A stretch of DNA of 64,000 bases from NCBI GenBank assembly GCA_014529385.2, contig CM043969.1:33618446-33682445 (forward strand), given 5' to 3'. The notes beneath the pieces are model-generated. The model was given only the letters and a program-made list of their open reading frames with translations, had not been told where the DNA came from and did not search any database. The translations under genes were made by a program, and so were the position numbers. Shown here in pieces: positions 33,494-46,864 of the stretch. Within the stretch, counting starts at the first letter, position 1; each line of letters opens with the position of its first letter. Source of the stretch: Adiantum capillus-veneris. Taxonomy: Eukaryota > Streptophyta > Polypodiopsida > Polypodiales > Pteridaceae.

Positions 33494-36400
33494 CCGCTAT
33501 AACACCAGACACTTTGTCAAGGACAAGATAAGTTCTGGATTGTTTAACATGCTTGTTGGTTGTTGTCAACACACAACAACACTGGAAGGAACCTAAAATT
33601 TGGACTTCATTCATAGGCAAAGTGACAATGCTAAGTCATTCTCATACAATCACGACCCCTACACGGTAGGTAGGTCAACATGTGTATTTAAGGAAAGTTC
33701 CTCAGCCCAGCATGCTCTTCTTATCTCTCTTTCTTTTTTCTCTCTAAGAATAATGAAAACTTTCTAAGAAGCTTTTGATACATGTTTCACTGGTGAGTCA
33801 CCCTAAAGCCAAGGTGCTCTAACTCTCAGCTAGAAATTAGGCAAGATGCCATCCAAATTAGTCTTCATCGGTTCAACAATTGAACACTAATTGCCATGAG
33901 GGCTATGAGCCACACACGCTAACTAAGAGCCATTTTTAAATCTAGGGTAAGACCCAATTGTTGGTATTCCTTGGGTGATTGTTCTCAAGATAAAATAGAT
34001 CTACCCAATGGAGTACACATCGACGTTAATGGACAAGCAAGAGTCTTGTCATTACGAATGTTTAGAGTGTCATTTTGCACTACATGTTTTCAGTGCGACG
34101 CTCGAGTTGAGTTTTTGATAGCATTAAATTCCCATCAGCTGATCTCTACCACGAAGTATAGATGCCGCAATCTCTTGAGACATCATGGCTGTCCATAAGA
34201 GCTAGGTATTTCACTTGTGTGGATCTCTGGCTCCCTCTATAGCACTACGGATTGTCTATGGACATAATATTTTGGGGTAAGACCCGGCAGGTGATTGCTA
34301 AATCTCCCCATAGCCATTGAGGATCAGAGTTTGATCTATCCCATTTCTACTTTCAAGGAAAGAAGCCCGTCATCTACCAGGGGTAGCAGACAAATTCAAC
34401 TTTTTAAGTTGATTCCAATCATTATGTACACGGTTGACTATGTTGGTTACCATTACCTGCTCGTTGAGCAGTTTCTACAAAGGGTCTTACCAAGGGGTTT
34501 GACTACGTAGATTCTAACCAACAGGTTTGAATTGCGAAGGCAACACCCAGGGTTTCCAGTGCAATGTTGCTTGGTTTTTTCTCAGGTGGGCAACCTGCTC
34601 CTCTGCATTTGAATACGGGTAAGTGAACATTAAGTTCAAATATCCAGATACACATCTATTGATTTTGTGTTATTCCATTTTGTTAGTATGCTTTGCTTAG
34701 TTTCTTCAAGTCGTATAAATCTACTTGAATATTTATGAGCCATGCCAAGGGCATGTTGAAACAAAGTATTTTGGCTCGTGATGTCCAATACACATTCTGC
34801 TGTTATGAACCCACTTGTCGGGTTTGATTTGGCACATGTTGTCACATGGGATACAACATGGCTAGGAACTCAAGGAGTTTAGTTTAGCTAATGTGGAGCA
34901 ATGATAATGAGTGTCCCTCTTACTCTTGTCACGGAGTGTTTTGCAGTTACCTCCACACACAAGTACATCTTGTACTTGATAGATGTCGCTTTTTCGGCCA
35001 TCCTTATTTGAGACATATTCCACATGTGGAGAATATGAGTCTTTGGGACTGACACTGGCGCCTAATTCCTAATGATGTGCGGCGATGAGGTCCCTACATG
35101 CTAGTCGCATCCGTTTATTAGACCATTTGGAGCACACCGTATCAGGAACAATTTCAGTGGCCAGAGATTGTCGGGTAATAAGTACAGACTTGTTCCAATT
35201 ACAAGTACTGTGAAACCACCTTATCAGAGGGTCGTTTCTACATATAGCCAAGTATGCTATGCTCATGAGAATGTCTCATGGTTGGTACCTAGGTGTGACT
35301 GGGTTGTCACATTCTATTATGGTCCAACTTTTGTTGCCAGGATTTCTCGTATGTACCATGGAAAGTCTCGTCATGGAATTGTGGTTCGGATATGTTTGTG
35401 TTAAATGCATGCACACTAAGTGTTATGGGCCCTATTGTTTAACAAAAATTTATTTGGAGTGGCATGCAAATTCATGGACTTTATTCTTTTGCACCCTTTT
35501 GCACTGCCGCTGCAATCTCTCTTGCAAAATTAGTATGAGTTTACACCCTGCCATACAAGGCAATGGCTCAGTATGGGTGCGTGGGGTTGGATGGTCTAAA
35601 CTCTATGAGCTTACTCCACTCCAACCCGCTTTCAACCTAGTTGGTTGTCTCCACTCCATATCAAATCTATGGCTGGATACTCAATGGTTGAGTCCTAGTT
35701 TATTGTCAGTTGTGCTAAATGATCTGCTAAGAACATACGTTAGCACAATGCATTCTGAATGGGTGATTCTCTGTCTATTCTAGAATTTGCTTAAGTAAGG
35801 TTTTCAACTTTTAACACCTGTTGTGGTGGGTTTGGATACCGTTTCAATAGTTTCAAAAGTCAAGGACTTAATAGGTGTGCTGACAAAGTATGCTGGCAGG
35901 TAACCTTCATTAAGGATAAACATGTAGTTATGTGTGTTCTAGAATGTTCAAAAATCTGACATGAGGACACTCCCTATTCTATCCCTCAGTAGCTATGAGC
36001 TTTTCAGGATACTCACGCGAGTTGGAAATCTGGCTCACAACTGCATGGAAAGTTACACGAAGGTTTTCTTTCATTTTTCCGATTACTCCTTTAAAGTACT
36101 CAAGTGAGTTATAAATTGACTTCCCATTTAGATACAAGTGGTTGCACCAGGACAACAATGTTGAAAATCAAGATGTTGCTCTTGGTTTCATTGAACCTCC
36201 TCTCACTGCACCAAGTCATTAGGAAAGTTTTGAACTTATTTTTGGGCCTTTTAAGAGTGCCACATCATCAAAGTTGTATAAAAGAAAGCAACCGGGTAGA
36301 CCCCTCTAAATATTGCTTAGAACCCCATGATATGACCTATCATTGGAAAGTTCTTGAAAAATGGATTCTAAAGAGCCAAGGTCCGAAAAGTTTGGATGAC

Positions 36401-36780
36401 TTCTATGAAAGTTATGCCATTTTTTTTCAATCAGCCAGGTTTTGTTACCGTTATGGTAATCTAAAATCACCTTTTTCTAGATCTACATGAAGGCAATGTG
36501 CGATACATGCATGCTATATATCAATAGATAGCATTTGAAGAGTAGATTCTAAATATCCAACCTCCAACAATTTTGGATCTTATTTGCAAAAAAATTACCG
36601 ATCCCCACTTTTTGAAAGCTATGCCACATCAACAATTCTTACAAGGCCCATTTTTGAGTCCAAACTTTTCCTAATGAAGTCATATGGACAATTGGCCCAC
36701 GTATGGGATGCCAATAAGGAAAACATCAGTGTTCTTACGTAGATACTACCACTTGAGTTTTCGAGGACGAAAATGCTTCT
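33494..36780. other. Unrecognised sequence before a Gypsy-like 3' end
   Basis: No readable domain. Frames up to about 170 codons (for example 35259-35783, plus) lack any motif I know. Near 36,360 and 36,540 a phrase around GGATTCTAAAGAGCC is repeated in degraded form. Confidence 0.4.
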
Positions 36781-36962
36781 CCAAGGGGGGAATAATGTCA
36801 TGCCAAGGGCAAACCCAGGGCAAACCCAGGCGAGTAGGACTTGGGCCAAGGGCCAAGGGCCGGCTGCTAAATGCGGATAGGGAGATTCTATTCATAGCGG
36901 CCAAGGGCTATATAATGGGGGGTTGGGTGGAGAATCTCAGTATGCAGTTCCTGGGTCTCACA
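36781..36962 (+). mobile_element. Polypurine tract and 3' LTR
   Basis: TTTTCGAGGACGAAAATGC, then CCAAGGGGGGAATAA (36781-36795), is the usual 3' end of a plant Gypsy polyprotein followed by the polypurine tract. The LTR begins TGTCATGCC at 36796 and ends CTCACA at 36962. It matches the LTR at 24,283, with a short duplicated segment (GGGCAAACCCA twice). Confidence 0.82.
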
Positions 36963-37489
36963 CCATGAGTCCTCCTTTTGGAACCTCCTTCTAGAATGTT
37001 TCATCTTGGAACTGCTAAAAACACACATTAATATGGGTACCAATTGAAAGCTCTTTCCAAGTACAATACGTTTTTTGCTTCAAAACATGGATTTAACATC
37101 TCTATGAGGAGATAAAGCATTCAACGCATTCAGCCCACATATGCATAATGAGCAATCTTCATGATCATGCCATCTTGTTGATTGTAGGTGTCTTTTCTGG
37201 TGGATCTAGCCCACACTCAAAGGCATCAACCCTTTCTATGTACAAGTATGATCCCGAGATGCATGAGTTATAAGTCACAGGCGCCCTATTGGGTTATCTA
37301 GGTGGGAGTGTGCACTATCTATGTTCTAACCCACTGTGTGGGTCCACCATAACGTGTGAGTACTCATTGGTTATCATACTAAGGTGCACTGTTCTAGCTA
37401 TATTGGTTTACAAAAGGAAAACAACTTGTAAAATTTAAGATTAATAGAAAAAGGATACAAGTTCTTTTCTATTGAGGTGTGATAGCCCA
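36963..37489. other. No recognisable feature
   Basis: Intergenic or decayed transposon sequence; no motif on either strand. Confidence 0.45.
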
Positions 37490-38919
37490 CCCGCTCTTAT
37501 TCAGTTGTCCTCAGCTCAAAAGCTTCCTCATATTTCTTAAGAATCTCTAGGTAAGATCGCATGAATTTTTCATCCACCCACTTGGCATCGGCTATGGGTA
37601 AATCTTTAAGCTTCAATATAAATTTTCATGTCAGAAGGACACTTCTTGTAGTTCAATCCGTATAAGCGAGGATTTGTTTGGGTTGAATGAGTTGCTTTGT
37701 GTCTTTGACTTCTGAGGTTCCTCTCTAATAGGCTCTTCCGGTATTGGTCCCATGTAAGGCTTTAATAGACTTACTTGGAACAAATTATGTATCTTCCAAT
37801 CACTTGGAAGTTCTACCTGTAGCATTCTCCATTAATTTTCTTGATGACCTTGAATGGTTTAAAAGTATCTTTTTGACAGCTTCGGAAAATACCTTGTTTG
37901 CCCTGAACTTTGCTTTACTTTAACCCGTTCTTAGCAAACTTCAGTAAGACCTATTGTCCTTCTTTTAAAACAAATGCCTTCGTCGCTTATCTGCTTGCTT
38001 CTTTTGTCGTTCATGGGCAGCTTTGATAGTGGATTGGACTTGATTCATAGTTCTCTTCAAGTCTAAAACAAACTCATTAGCGGCAAAAATCTTGTCTTTG
38101 GTACGGATAATAGGTGGAGATATTATTCTTCCTTGCATTATTGTTTTTGGAGCCTTCCCTATAGAGGAGTGTCGTGTGTTGTTGTACGCAAACTCCAATT
38201 GAGGTAAATACTTCTCCCACTGTGACTTCTGCTCACTAACATAAGCTTTTAACATATCGAGTAAAGTGAGATTCATAAGTTCAGTTTTCCCATCCCTTTG
38301 TGGATGAAATGATGAGGATAACTTTAAGTTTGTTCCCAAATTCCGGAATAAAGCACACTAGAAATTATTGGTAAACTTGGAGTTCCTACAACCTAAAGAT
38401 ATGTTGTATAAAGAGTCCAGCAACTTGTGAAGACTTCAATGTTTTATGGCAAGAAATGAAATGTGCTTGCTTACTGAATCTATCTATGATGACCCAAATC
38501 ATGTCACTCCCTTCTGGTGTCCTTGGAATTCATGTGATGAAATCCATGGTGATAGACTCCCAAGGACCACCTGGTATTGGCAAAGGTGGTAATAATCCTG
38601 GAGCCTTTTGTCTTTCAAACTTTGATTTTTGACAAACCATTCATTTTTCGATGTAGTTGTGTGTATACTTTCAACGAGTTGGCCAATAGAAAAAGCGCTC
38701 TAAAGCACTTACAGTGGCTCTATGTCTTGCATAGGCGGTTCATGAATTTCTCTAAGTACTTTTTGACAAAGAGGGAGAGTGATGCATAGCCAATTATACA
38801 TCATAAGATATCCATCTTTGATGCAATAATTTGGATGAGGCTCTCCTTGTTGCAACTTCAACATCCGTGTCATAGGTATTTTTCATACCATGAAAGTATT
38901 CATGATGAGCCACTGTGAT

Positions 38920-39560
<641 letters not shown>

Positions 39561-40964
39561 TGATGTAGATTCTGTCCTCGGAAGCTATTGAGATGAAGCC
39601 TGTTCATCGAGGTGGAAGAGCATCCAAGATTGAATGTCCTTAGCCTTCTTCAATCAGTGCAAAATCAACCAAACTTGGCAGAGTAAATGCATTGTCATAT
39701 ACAATTAAAAAGCATATGCAATTGTAGGCACACAAATTGATTGGTAGCAGAATATTAAACAATTTGTTAGCAGTAAACATTAATTTGTAATATAATCAAT
39801 CACATAAGTAGTTGTAAAGGTCAAAAATTAAACAAGTATGTGGTCGCTAATTTAACAATCAAAAGGCACTAGAGCTCAACTAATACCATGGGCAAGATTC
39901 TAAATTTTCTCTGGTCAATTAAGCTGTTTAATCACGAGAGCAAAGTATTTCATGTTCGAGGGCTGACTAGAGGCTCTACCTAGAAGACCTGTAGTTGAGC
40001 TACGATAAAAAGAATTTCTCATGAAGTCATCGCCTGACTTATTCCCTTTTCTTTGACCCCCCAAAGTTTTTTCACATTGATTCAATTTTGATGTGTGTGC
40101 TTATTTTGTATGCCTTGGGCTTTTTGCTTTTCAAGGAAAATTGCCTACACTGGGAACCTCTAGGGCTCTAGTACCATAGGCAATATATGTGAGTGAAGTA
40201 CCAAATCAAGTTGGGATTTCTCTTCCAGCTTAAGATTTTACATTGTGGCACTTTTGATTTTTTTGTTTGTTCATTTTTAGCATTTCAATTTTGTAACTTT
40301 GGGGGTCATAGAACACTGTTACTCTCCCCAGGCTCATCACACTAGTAAACTCCCTTTATAATACTTAAGCTAAAGGTCAATAGGGACTAAGCCCACTAGA
40401 AAGCCCTAGTACATTGCACACAATGCTGCCTAAATCCGATTGATCCAAAGTAACCATTGATTATTAGGAAGGCATTCCCCATGGTATTAAGAGAATATCT
40501 CTAACGCCTAGCTTGGTCAAACTAGCTTAGTCAGACTGCTTGATTCTTAAACCTAGACAAGAAACTATGACAAAAAATTATATAGATTCTAATGTTTAAT
40601 CTAAGAAAATGTGTTGAATATTGTGCTACCAACCACATTGAAAGTAGGCAAACATGGATGCTAAAAAAAAAGACAATGAACAATGCTAATGGACAAGAAA
40701 CACCTGCTCGTGTTGATGATCACGCTCGATTCAAAGAGTGAACGAAAGAAAGATTCCATGAAGTTAAAATTCTTAACAATGGCAATGTGTTCCTGTGCAC
40801 ACTAGAAAACACAAGGAATACCTCTAGGAGGTACATCAGTGGGAAGAGGCACCAACCTTTATTGAACACAATCAAACAACATAAGGAACCCTAACCTTAT
40901 TATTTGCACCCCCTATAGAGTCAAGGGAATAGGATATTGAATAGATGGACGGGTAGCCCTAGGT
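39561..40964. other. No recognisable gene
   Basis: AT-rich, only short frames; no repeat match noted within the window. Confidence 0.45.
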
Positions 40965-41387
40965 CTAAACCCCTATCCTTGTCATCATTGAGGAAACAAA
41001 TTCATCATCTGTGAGACCATACGTGCCATCCGTGTAATCATGTAATTCTTCCTCATCATTAAAGGCACAAATGTTCACTAAGAACATCACTAGACGTCTA
41101 TATTCATCTTGGCCAAGAGAATAAGCTTGTGCATTCAGAGAGACGTCCTCTACTAAGTATGGATTAGTCGTGGTCAAGAGACATATCGGCCATTCTAATT
41201 CCTTGAAATTCCTCTCACATGTTGATGCTAGCGTATCTACCAAATCCCATTCATAGGCAAGAACCGGGTAGACTATGTAAAACACTTGTGAAAAGTAAAG
41301 AGGGTACCTCTCACCCAAGGTAGGAGTGGATGACTCTCGCGTATTATCCATATCTCTACACACAGATAGATGATGGTTAGAGTGCAA
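40965..41387 (-). other. Unknown ORF, 140 codons, acidic
   Basis: An uninterrupted minus-strand frame, Asp/Glu-rich near its end (FNDEEELHDYTDGTYGLTDDE), overlapping the presumed 3' LTR region of the Gypsy element. The first ATG is at 41387 and another is at 41351. No family recognised; could be chance or an insertion-associated gene. Confidence 0.25.
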
Positions 41388-41629
41388 ATATTATAAGGGT
41401 CCTGTTAAAAGGTCGTGTGCTTGTGCATAATGTGTTTTTATGATTTTGGGTCATGTACTAGAACTTGTAGGTTTCTAGCTTTTTGTTTGGCTCTTGCTCT
41501 TATTTTTGTTTTTGTGAGTATAAGGCTATATATATGCATTCCCTAAGATTGGAAGATTGAGAGGTCAGGGAGGAATGTTAAGAGGGGCGCAAGTGAATGA
41601 TGATGTCAGCAAACACTCCCCCCTTCCTT
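41388..41629 (-). mobile_element. Gypsy polypurine tract and start of 3' LTR
   Basis: On the minus strand AAGGAAGGGGGGAG (41616-41629) is followed by TGTTTGCTGACATC (LTR start at 41615) with a TATATATAG box about 85 bases in. The coding frame above it ends inside the LTR start, as in many plant Gypsy elements. The far LTR edge is not resolved. Confidence 0.65.
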
Positions 41630-42361
41630 GGATAGATCATACCTTTTGGAATATGTCATCACCTTTTGAAACCAATTGTTCCAAGTTGTTATGGGTGAAG
41701 ACTTTGACCAATAGTTTTTGACCGCCCTACACGTTTCATCTAGTTGGAACAATGGTAAGGTACTCTCCCATGATTTTATTTGCAACGTTGTTGTAGGTGG
41801 TGAACTTACAATGGGAGGTGCAAATTCTTTCTTGTTTGTATGGATATGTACAATGGTAGGTGGAGGTTGTGTCGAAGCTTCTATTTTCGTATATGAACTG
41901 CATGAAGAGTAAGAAGCTTCATTTGTTTTTTCTATTTTTGAGCTAAGCAAAACAAGCCTTTCTCGCTTGGCTACCCAAACTAGCTTTGGATCAGGTGTAT
42001 AGTGTTCTGTGATCTTTCCCTTCCCACGATCTTCAATCGGCTTTATCGTGCAGGATTTGACTCACATGGGTCAGGTGACAAGTAAGAACACAATTTACGT
42101 TTTGGCACCCGGATTTGATCATTTTCTTCATAGTAGCCTTGGGCTTCCAATAGTCTTTTAGGAATGCAACGCAACATTTTTTGGAGGGAGTGGGGCGTTT
42201 CTTGCAAGGCTTCTGTAGCATCAGAGATTGTTGCTAAAGAAGCTTTAGGGTCTCATTTATATATTTTCTTAGTTATATTTCGATGGGTCTTGTGTGTCTC
42301 ATTTTTTGTTTCAACCACAGAAGTTGAAGCTCTAGAGAGTTGGGCTATAGGGACATATGGT
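41630..42361 (-). pseudogene. Post-integrase coding region of the Gypsy element
   Basis: Frames at 41606-41950 (serine/proline-rich, running into the polypurine tract) and 42033-42221 (Lys/Cys-rich) are separated by stops. They follow the extra protease-like ORF and seem to belong to the same element. No domain recognised. Confidence 0.4.
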
Positions 42362-42814
42362 TCAACCTCCTGGACATGCAATGTTTTGGGTTTTATTTCC
42401 AAGAGGTAATATCTCAGGAACTATGGCTTGAGTGGCTGGGCTAAGAGTTGGTTCATGCATTGTGACACTCCTAGTCTCCCAATCAATAGTGCATTTGGTC
42501 GCTATCATCCATGTGCATCCTAGGTTTATATTGCTTTCCATAGTTCCAACGGGCATGACAAAAAATTCTTGAGCTACAACCCCATTGTCATAACTGACAA
42601 AAGTGTGCCAGATTCCAAAAACCGCATTTTTTTTCCTGTTGACACCCTTTACTTGGATAGTACTCTTAGATAGAGATGGATTTCCTAATTGACACCACAC
42701 CCTATATGATAGCAGATTATATTTAGCACCCGTGTCCAATAAGACATCATATATCACTTTCTCATAGGTGCTATTTAGCACAATAGGGTATTGTAGAGGT
42801 GTGTCAGAGTCCAA
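42362..42814 (-). pseudogene. Extra retropepsin-like ORF downstream of integrase
   Basis: DVLLDTGAKYNLLSYRVWCQ has the aspartic-protease active site DTGA with the following hydrophobic strand, and continues to FFVMPVGTMESNINLGCTWM, near the second-strand position. It is preceded in frame by a Lys/Gln-rich coil (KKKAAKEQAELKR). Canonical Gypsy order puts protease before reverse transcriptase, and this element also has a protease relic there (46,662 and beyond), so this looks like a second, C-terminal copy. Confidence 0.7.
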
Positions 42815-42995
42815 CCAATCATCCTCTGTTTCAACGTGGAATGCATGTGTAACTCCAAGGTTGACCTCTTGTTGGCGTCTTATACGTTGTTGTTGCTCTT
42901 TAGCCTCAACTTGAGCTTATATCCTCTTCAATTCTGCTTGTTCTTTCGCTGCCTTTTTCTTATGGATGGCACGTAGCTCCTCTTGGCTTAAAGGA

Positions 42996-43604
42996 TCATA
43001 GTATCTCTTCCATTGAGGAATCCAATGGTTTCAACTCCATCAAGAGTTTCCACACGAAGGGTACCTTGTGGGGTGATTTCACATACTCTATATGGTCCTT
43101 TTCCCGCATATTCAACTTTTTCTTCTCGTTACGCACTTCATACATAAAGACTTTATCCCCAACCTTGATATCCTTGTTCTTTAAATGACGGTCAAACCAT
43201 TTCTTTCTCCTATCTTTCTCCACAAGTGCATTTTGCACAACCATTTGCCTTTTTTTGTATAATCTCTCAAGGATATATAAACGCTCAACTAAAGGGTTAC
43301 CATCCCAACCTTCTTGTGAAGCTACACCCATACTAGGAATTAAAAACTCCCATGGGATAATTGCTTCTTGGCCATATACCATTTTGAATAGTGTACAATT
43401 AATAGCCAATTTGTAAGAAGTACAATAAGCCCATAGAGCTGATATCAACTTCAAATCCCAATTTGTGCGATGAGCTTCCACTGTTTTGGTCAAGATAGAA
43501 ATTAAGGTCTTGTTAGTGCTCTCATCTTGGCCATTTTCTTGTGGATAATAAGGTGTAGACTTATGGTGGGCTATCATGAATCTGGTAGTGAGTTCCTTTA
43601 TCAA
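42996..43604 (-). pseudogene. Ty3/Gypsy integrase, core and C-terminus
   Basis: HHKSTPYYPQENGQDESTNK is the integrase catalytic-core signature, and KMVYGQEAIIPWEF and LKNKDIKVGDKVFMYEV are the C-terminal region. The N-terminal zinc domain and first catalytic residues lie upstream at 43,610-44,130 in broken frames. Confidence 0.88.
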
Positions 43605-44140
43605 TCAATTTATAAAATGAGTACCATTGTCACTCAAAATTTCAAAGGGACAACCAAATCTTGTAATAATGTTCTCAAAGAGAAACTTGGTGGTTGATCG
43701 TACATTAACCTTGCGTGTTTCCCTGGCTTCCACCCACTTTGGTTGAGTCACTTAAACAGGATGTAAGGGTATCTTATCCTTTCGTTGTGTGATCTTGTAA
43801 TGTTGTCATTCATCACACCCTTTTGCAAAAGGTGATGCATCCTTGAAAAAGGTAGGCCACCAATAGCTTGATTACAACACCTTTCTAGCGATTAGTTTCC
43901 CTGAGAAATGTCCTCTGGCTATACCCATGTGGGCTTCTTGCAGTATATATAAATACTCATCCTCACAAGCACAACGTCTAAGAATATTATCCTTCCCTAG
44001 CTTGTAGAGAGCTCATGCAATTAGAGAATAAGGTTCACATTCTTTTAACAATTTTTTAGCTATATCCTGACGAAGCTCCTTGGGTAAAAAACCGTTAACT
44101 AAGAAGTTCACAATCTTCTCACTTCATTTAGGCATGGTCT

Positions 44141-44680
44141 CTAGGAATAGAGAAGTATCGAGCAATTCAACATCAATTCCAGTAGGGGCTTCACCATTGT
44201 GTGTGCGAGAAAAATGATCTGCCATAACATGTATTTTATCGGGTCCAACCACAACGGTAAATCAAACTCGAGAAGAATTAACAACCATCGTGTAATGATT
44301 CCCGTGGAGCAAGGTTTATTTACTAGATACAACAATGCTTGATGATCAACATAGAAAACAAACTTGTTGGCAAGAAGGTAGTAGCGAAATTTCTCTACTG
44401 TGTAAATCGTAGCTAAACCTTCCCTCTCTATAGTAGTGTAGTTTCTCTCAACATGACTCAATTGATAACTTGCAAAGCTAATGGGGTAGTCCAATTTATG
44501 TTCTCGTGGTTGAGCTAGAACACACCCAATAGTGAAGTTTGATGCATCAATATGCACATAGAAAATTACATTCCAATCGGGCACTTGTAGAATGGGAGCA
44601 CTAGTCAAGGTCTTTTTCAATGACTCATAAGCATGGTCACACTCTGCGGTCCAGTGAAACTCAATAAGAAGTTTGTACAA
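44141..44680 (-). pseudogene. Ty3/Gypsy RNase H
   Basis: Contains VHIDASNFTIGCVLAQPREH, YTTIEREGLATIY and FVFYVDHQALLYLVNKP, the RNase H of Gypsy polyproteins. A frameshift separates it from the reverse transcriptase. Confidence 0.88.
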
Positions 44681-44885
44681 TGGACGAGCTATCTCGGCAA
44701 AGTTTAAAATAAACCGCCGTTAATAACCAACATGGCCCATGAATCTTTGAAGCCCCTTATAGTTTGTAGGTGGTGGCAAGTTAGAAATGGACTTAATTTT
44801 GCTCTCATCTATGGAAATCCAATTTTTGGCACTATATGCCCTAAAATGACTCCATGTTTAACCCAAAATTTGCATTTGAAAGGGT

Positions 44886-45326
44886 TTAAGGGGAAGCGAT
44901 ATAATCTGCACTTCTCAAACACTTTTTGTAAACATGATAGGTGTTCATCCAAGAGGAATAAACACAAAGGTCATCTAAGAAAGCTTCGTAAAACTCCCTC
45001 AAATATTCTCTAAAAGTAGTGTTTATTAATCTTTGGAAGGTAGCAGAGGCATTGGTTAAGCCAAAATCCATAACGTAAAATGCGAACACTCTAAATTCGG
45101 TTATATAAGTAGTTTTAGCTTGGTCCTCTAGTGCAATTGTGAGTTGATTATATCCAGAGTACCCATCTAAAAAGCTATAAGCTTCCTTTCTTGCAACTCT
45201 TTCAAGCACATGTTCTGAATATGGAAAGGGGTAATGCTCTCCCATAGTGGCAGCATTGACCTTTTTGAGATCCATGCACACTCTGAGTTTCCCATTCTTT
45301 TTTGGCACAATAACTATTGGAGACAC
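44886..45326 (-). pseudogene. Ty3/Gypsy reverse transcriptase
   Basis: PIVIVPKKNGKLRVCMDLKK, FLDGYSGYNQ and FGLTNASATFQRLI are the reverse transcriptase blocks. The catalytic box reads FLDDLCVYS in place of the usual YxDD form. Upstream, 45471-45707 supplies the pre-RT region (FNNIFSWTYHGMKGVPPFVV). Confidence 0.9.
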
Positions 45327-45470
45327 CCATTCTAAGTGCTCAATAGGGTATATGAATCCGCATTTGACAAGATTTTCAATCTCTTCTTGAACAATTTTTG
45401 CTTACTTAGGATTCATTGGGTAGGGTAGTTGCTAGACTGGTTTACCCATGCTATTGATGGGAATTGTGTG

Positions 45471-45707
45471 TTACACCACAAAAGGTGGAACACCTTTCAT
45501 ACCATGATATGTCCAGGAAAATATATTGTTGAATTCCTTAAGAAGCTCCTTAAGTACATAGTTCTCAGTCTCGGCCAGATCTTGGGCAATGAAAACACGT
45601 TTGGACTCCTCACGTGGGTCTGCTAACTCTATTTTCTTAACTATCATTGGACCATCATAGACTCCATTTATTCCATTGCTAGGTGCTCTCTGGGCCTTTG
45701 TATACAC
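45471..45707 (-). pseudogene. Pre-reverse-transcriptase segment of the Gypsy polyprotein
   Basis: Encodes KELLKEFNNIFSWTYHGMKG, the conserved lead-in to Gypsy reverse transcriptase. It is out of frame with the RT ORF. Confidence 0.75.
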
Positions 45708-46047
45708 AACCTTACGTTCCTCCGTGGGTAGGATTTAAAATGATCAGGTGCAGGGTGTAAGTTTGTGGGGTCTTGTTGCTCTGTGGATTGTGATTTCTCT
45801 TTTGCTTCCTTTTGTTGTTGAGAAACTCTCAATATTATCATCTCCTTATGGTACGACTCAACTTTGGCTTCTCTGTAGCCTCTAGTTGTGCAATATCAAT
45901 GGTTTGTGGACTACACCACATAACGCTTTGAAGGTATTCACCCCAGTTATCTACCAACTTCCGATGAGCATCACATGCCCCTATATAATTAAGCCATTTT
46001 GCGATAGATTTCTTTTCATTTATTCTAGCCCGTACATTTTCTCGATA

Positions 46048-46476
46048 TCATCGCCTCTTATATCTCTTACTCTTCTTGTCTAATTTTTTATTATGGCCAA
46101 TCTCCAGTGAAGAGTCACTAGATGAATTGCTACTCGTGTCTTCTCCTCTCCTTGATATATTTTCATCTTGGATATCACAGGGCCCTGAATGGTTTGTCCC
46201 CACATTTGCACCAAGATTTAACTCAGATTCTTTGTCCTCATAGTCAATTTTAGTTGATGATTCTGACTCCGAATCGTGTGGGCTATAATAGTCTTTTGAG
46301 ACGCTACTGGTTTCAATGTCAGTCAAGCCTTCCTCTGGTAGGTCATCAAAAGCTATATGCATTGCTCCTATCATATTTAAAGGTACAAGTGGTGGAATTT
46401 CATCCTCCTTAAGTGTTACCCACATCGTCCCCCTATTTCCCCAAGTGTCTATGGTTGTTGCTAGAGGTGCACCCAA
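46048..46476 (-). pseudogene. Acidic linker of the Gypsy polyprotein
   Basis: Ser/Asp/Glu-rich frame (SSVSKDYYSPHDSESESSTK) between the protease relic and RT. It starts near the end of the protease and has no catalytic motif. Low-complexity linkers here are common in plant Gypsy elements. Confidence 0.55.
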
Positions 46477-46661
46477 TCCACATTGTCAGACTCAGTCATT
46501 CCAAGTAGAATATCCATATAAGGAGAATCTTCCCCAACGTCAGTGTCCATTTTACACGTGTAACAATACTACAATGGGGCCGAGTGAATTGTGGTGTCAG
46601 ATCTATGATCAATCATAAATCTATCTCCTAGAGGATGTTCTTGACTAGCTACAAGATCCAC

Positions 46662-46864
46662 TCAAATGACAAAGTCTTGGAACTGCAAGTAGACATGGTT
46701 TTTAGACCAGTCATGCACCATTTTTGCTTCCCTCATGAAAGGACGTCCTAAGATCATCTCAGATGACATAGTGTGCTTGGAAAATTCCATAACAATGAAG
46801 GTATGCCTTATTTTGTGTCCAAAGACCTTGATCTTGAGATCCTCTAGCATTCCAATAGGTTTAA
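46662..46864 (-). pseudogene. Gypsy protease C-terminal half (split by insertion)
   Basis: SVKPIGMLEDLKIKVFGHK and MILGRPFMREAKMVHDW are the second half of a Gypsy retropepsin. Its upstream half continues at 48,186 after a 1.3 kb insertion: rejoining at a single TTAA restores KMANGTIVKPIGML in one frame. Confidence 0.85.
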
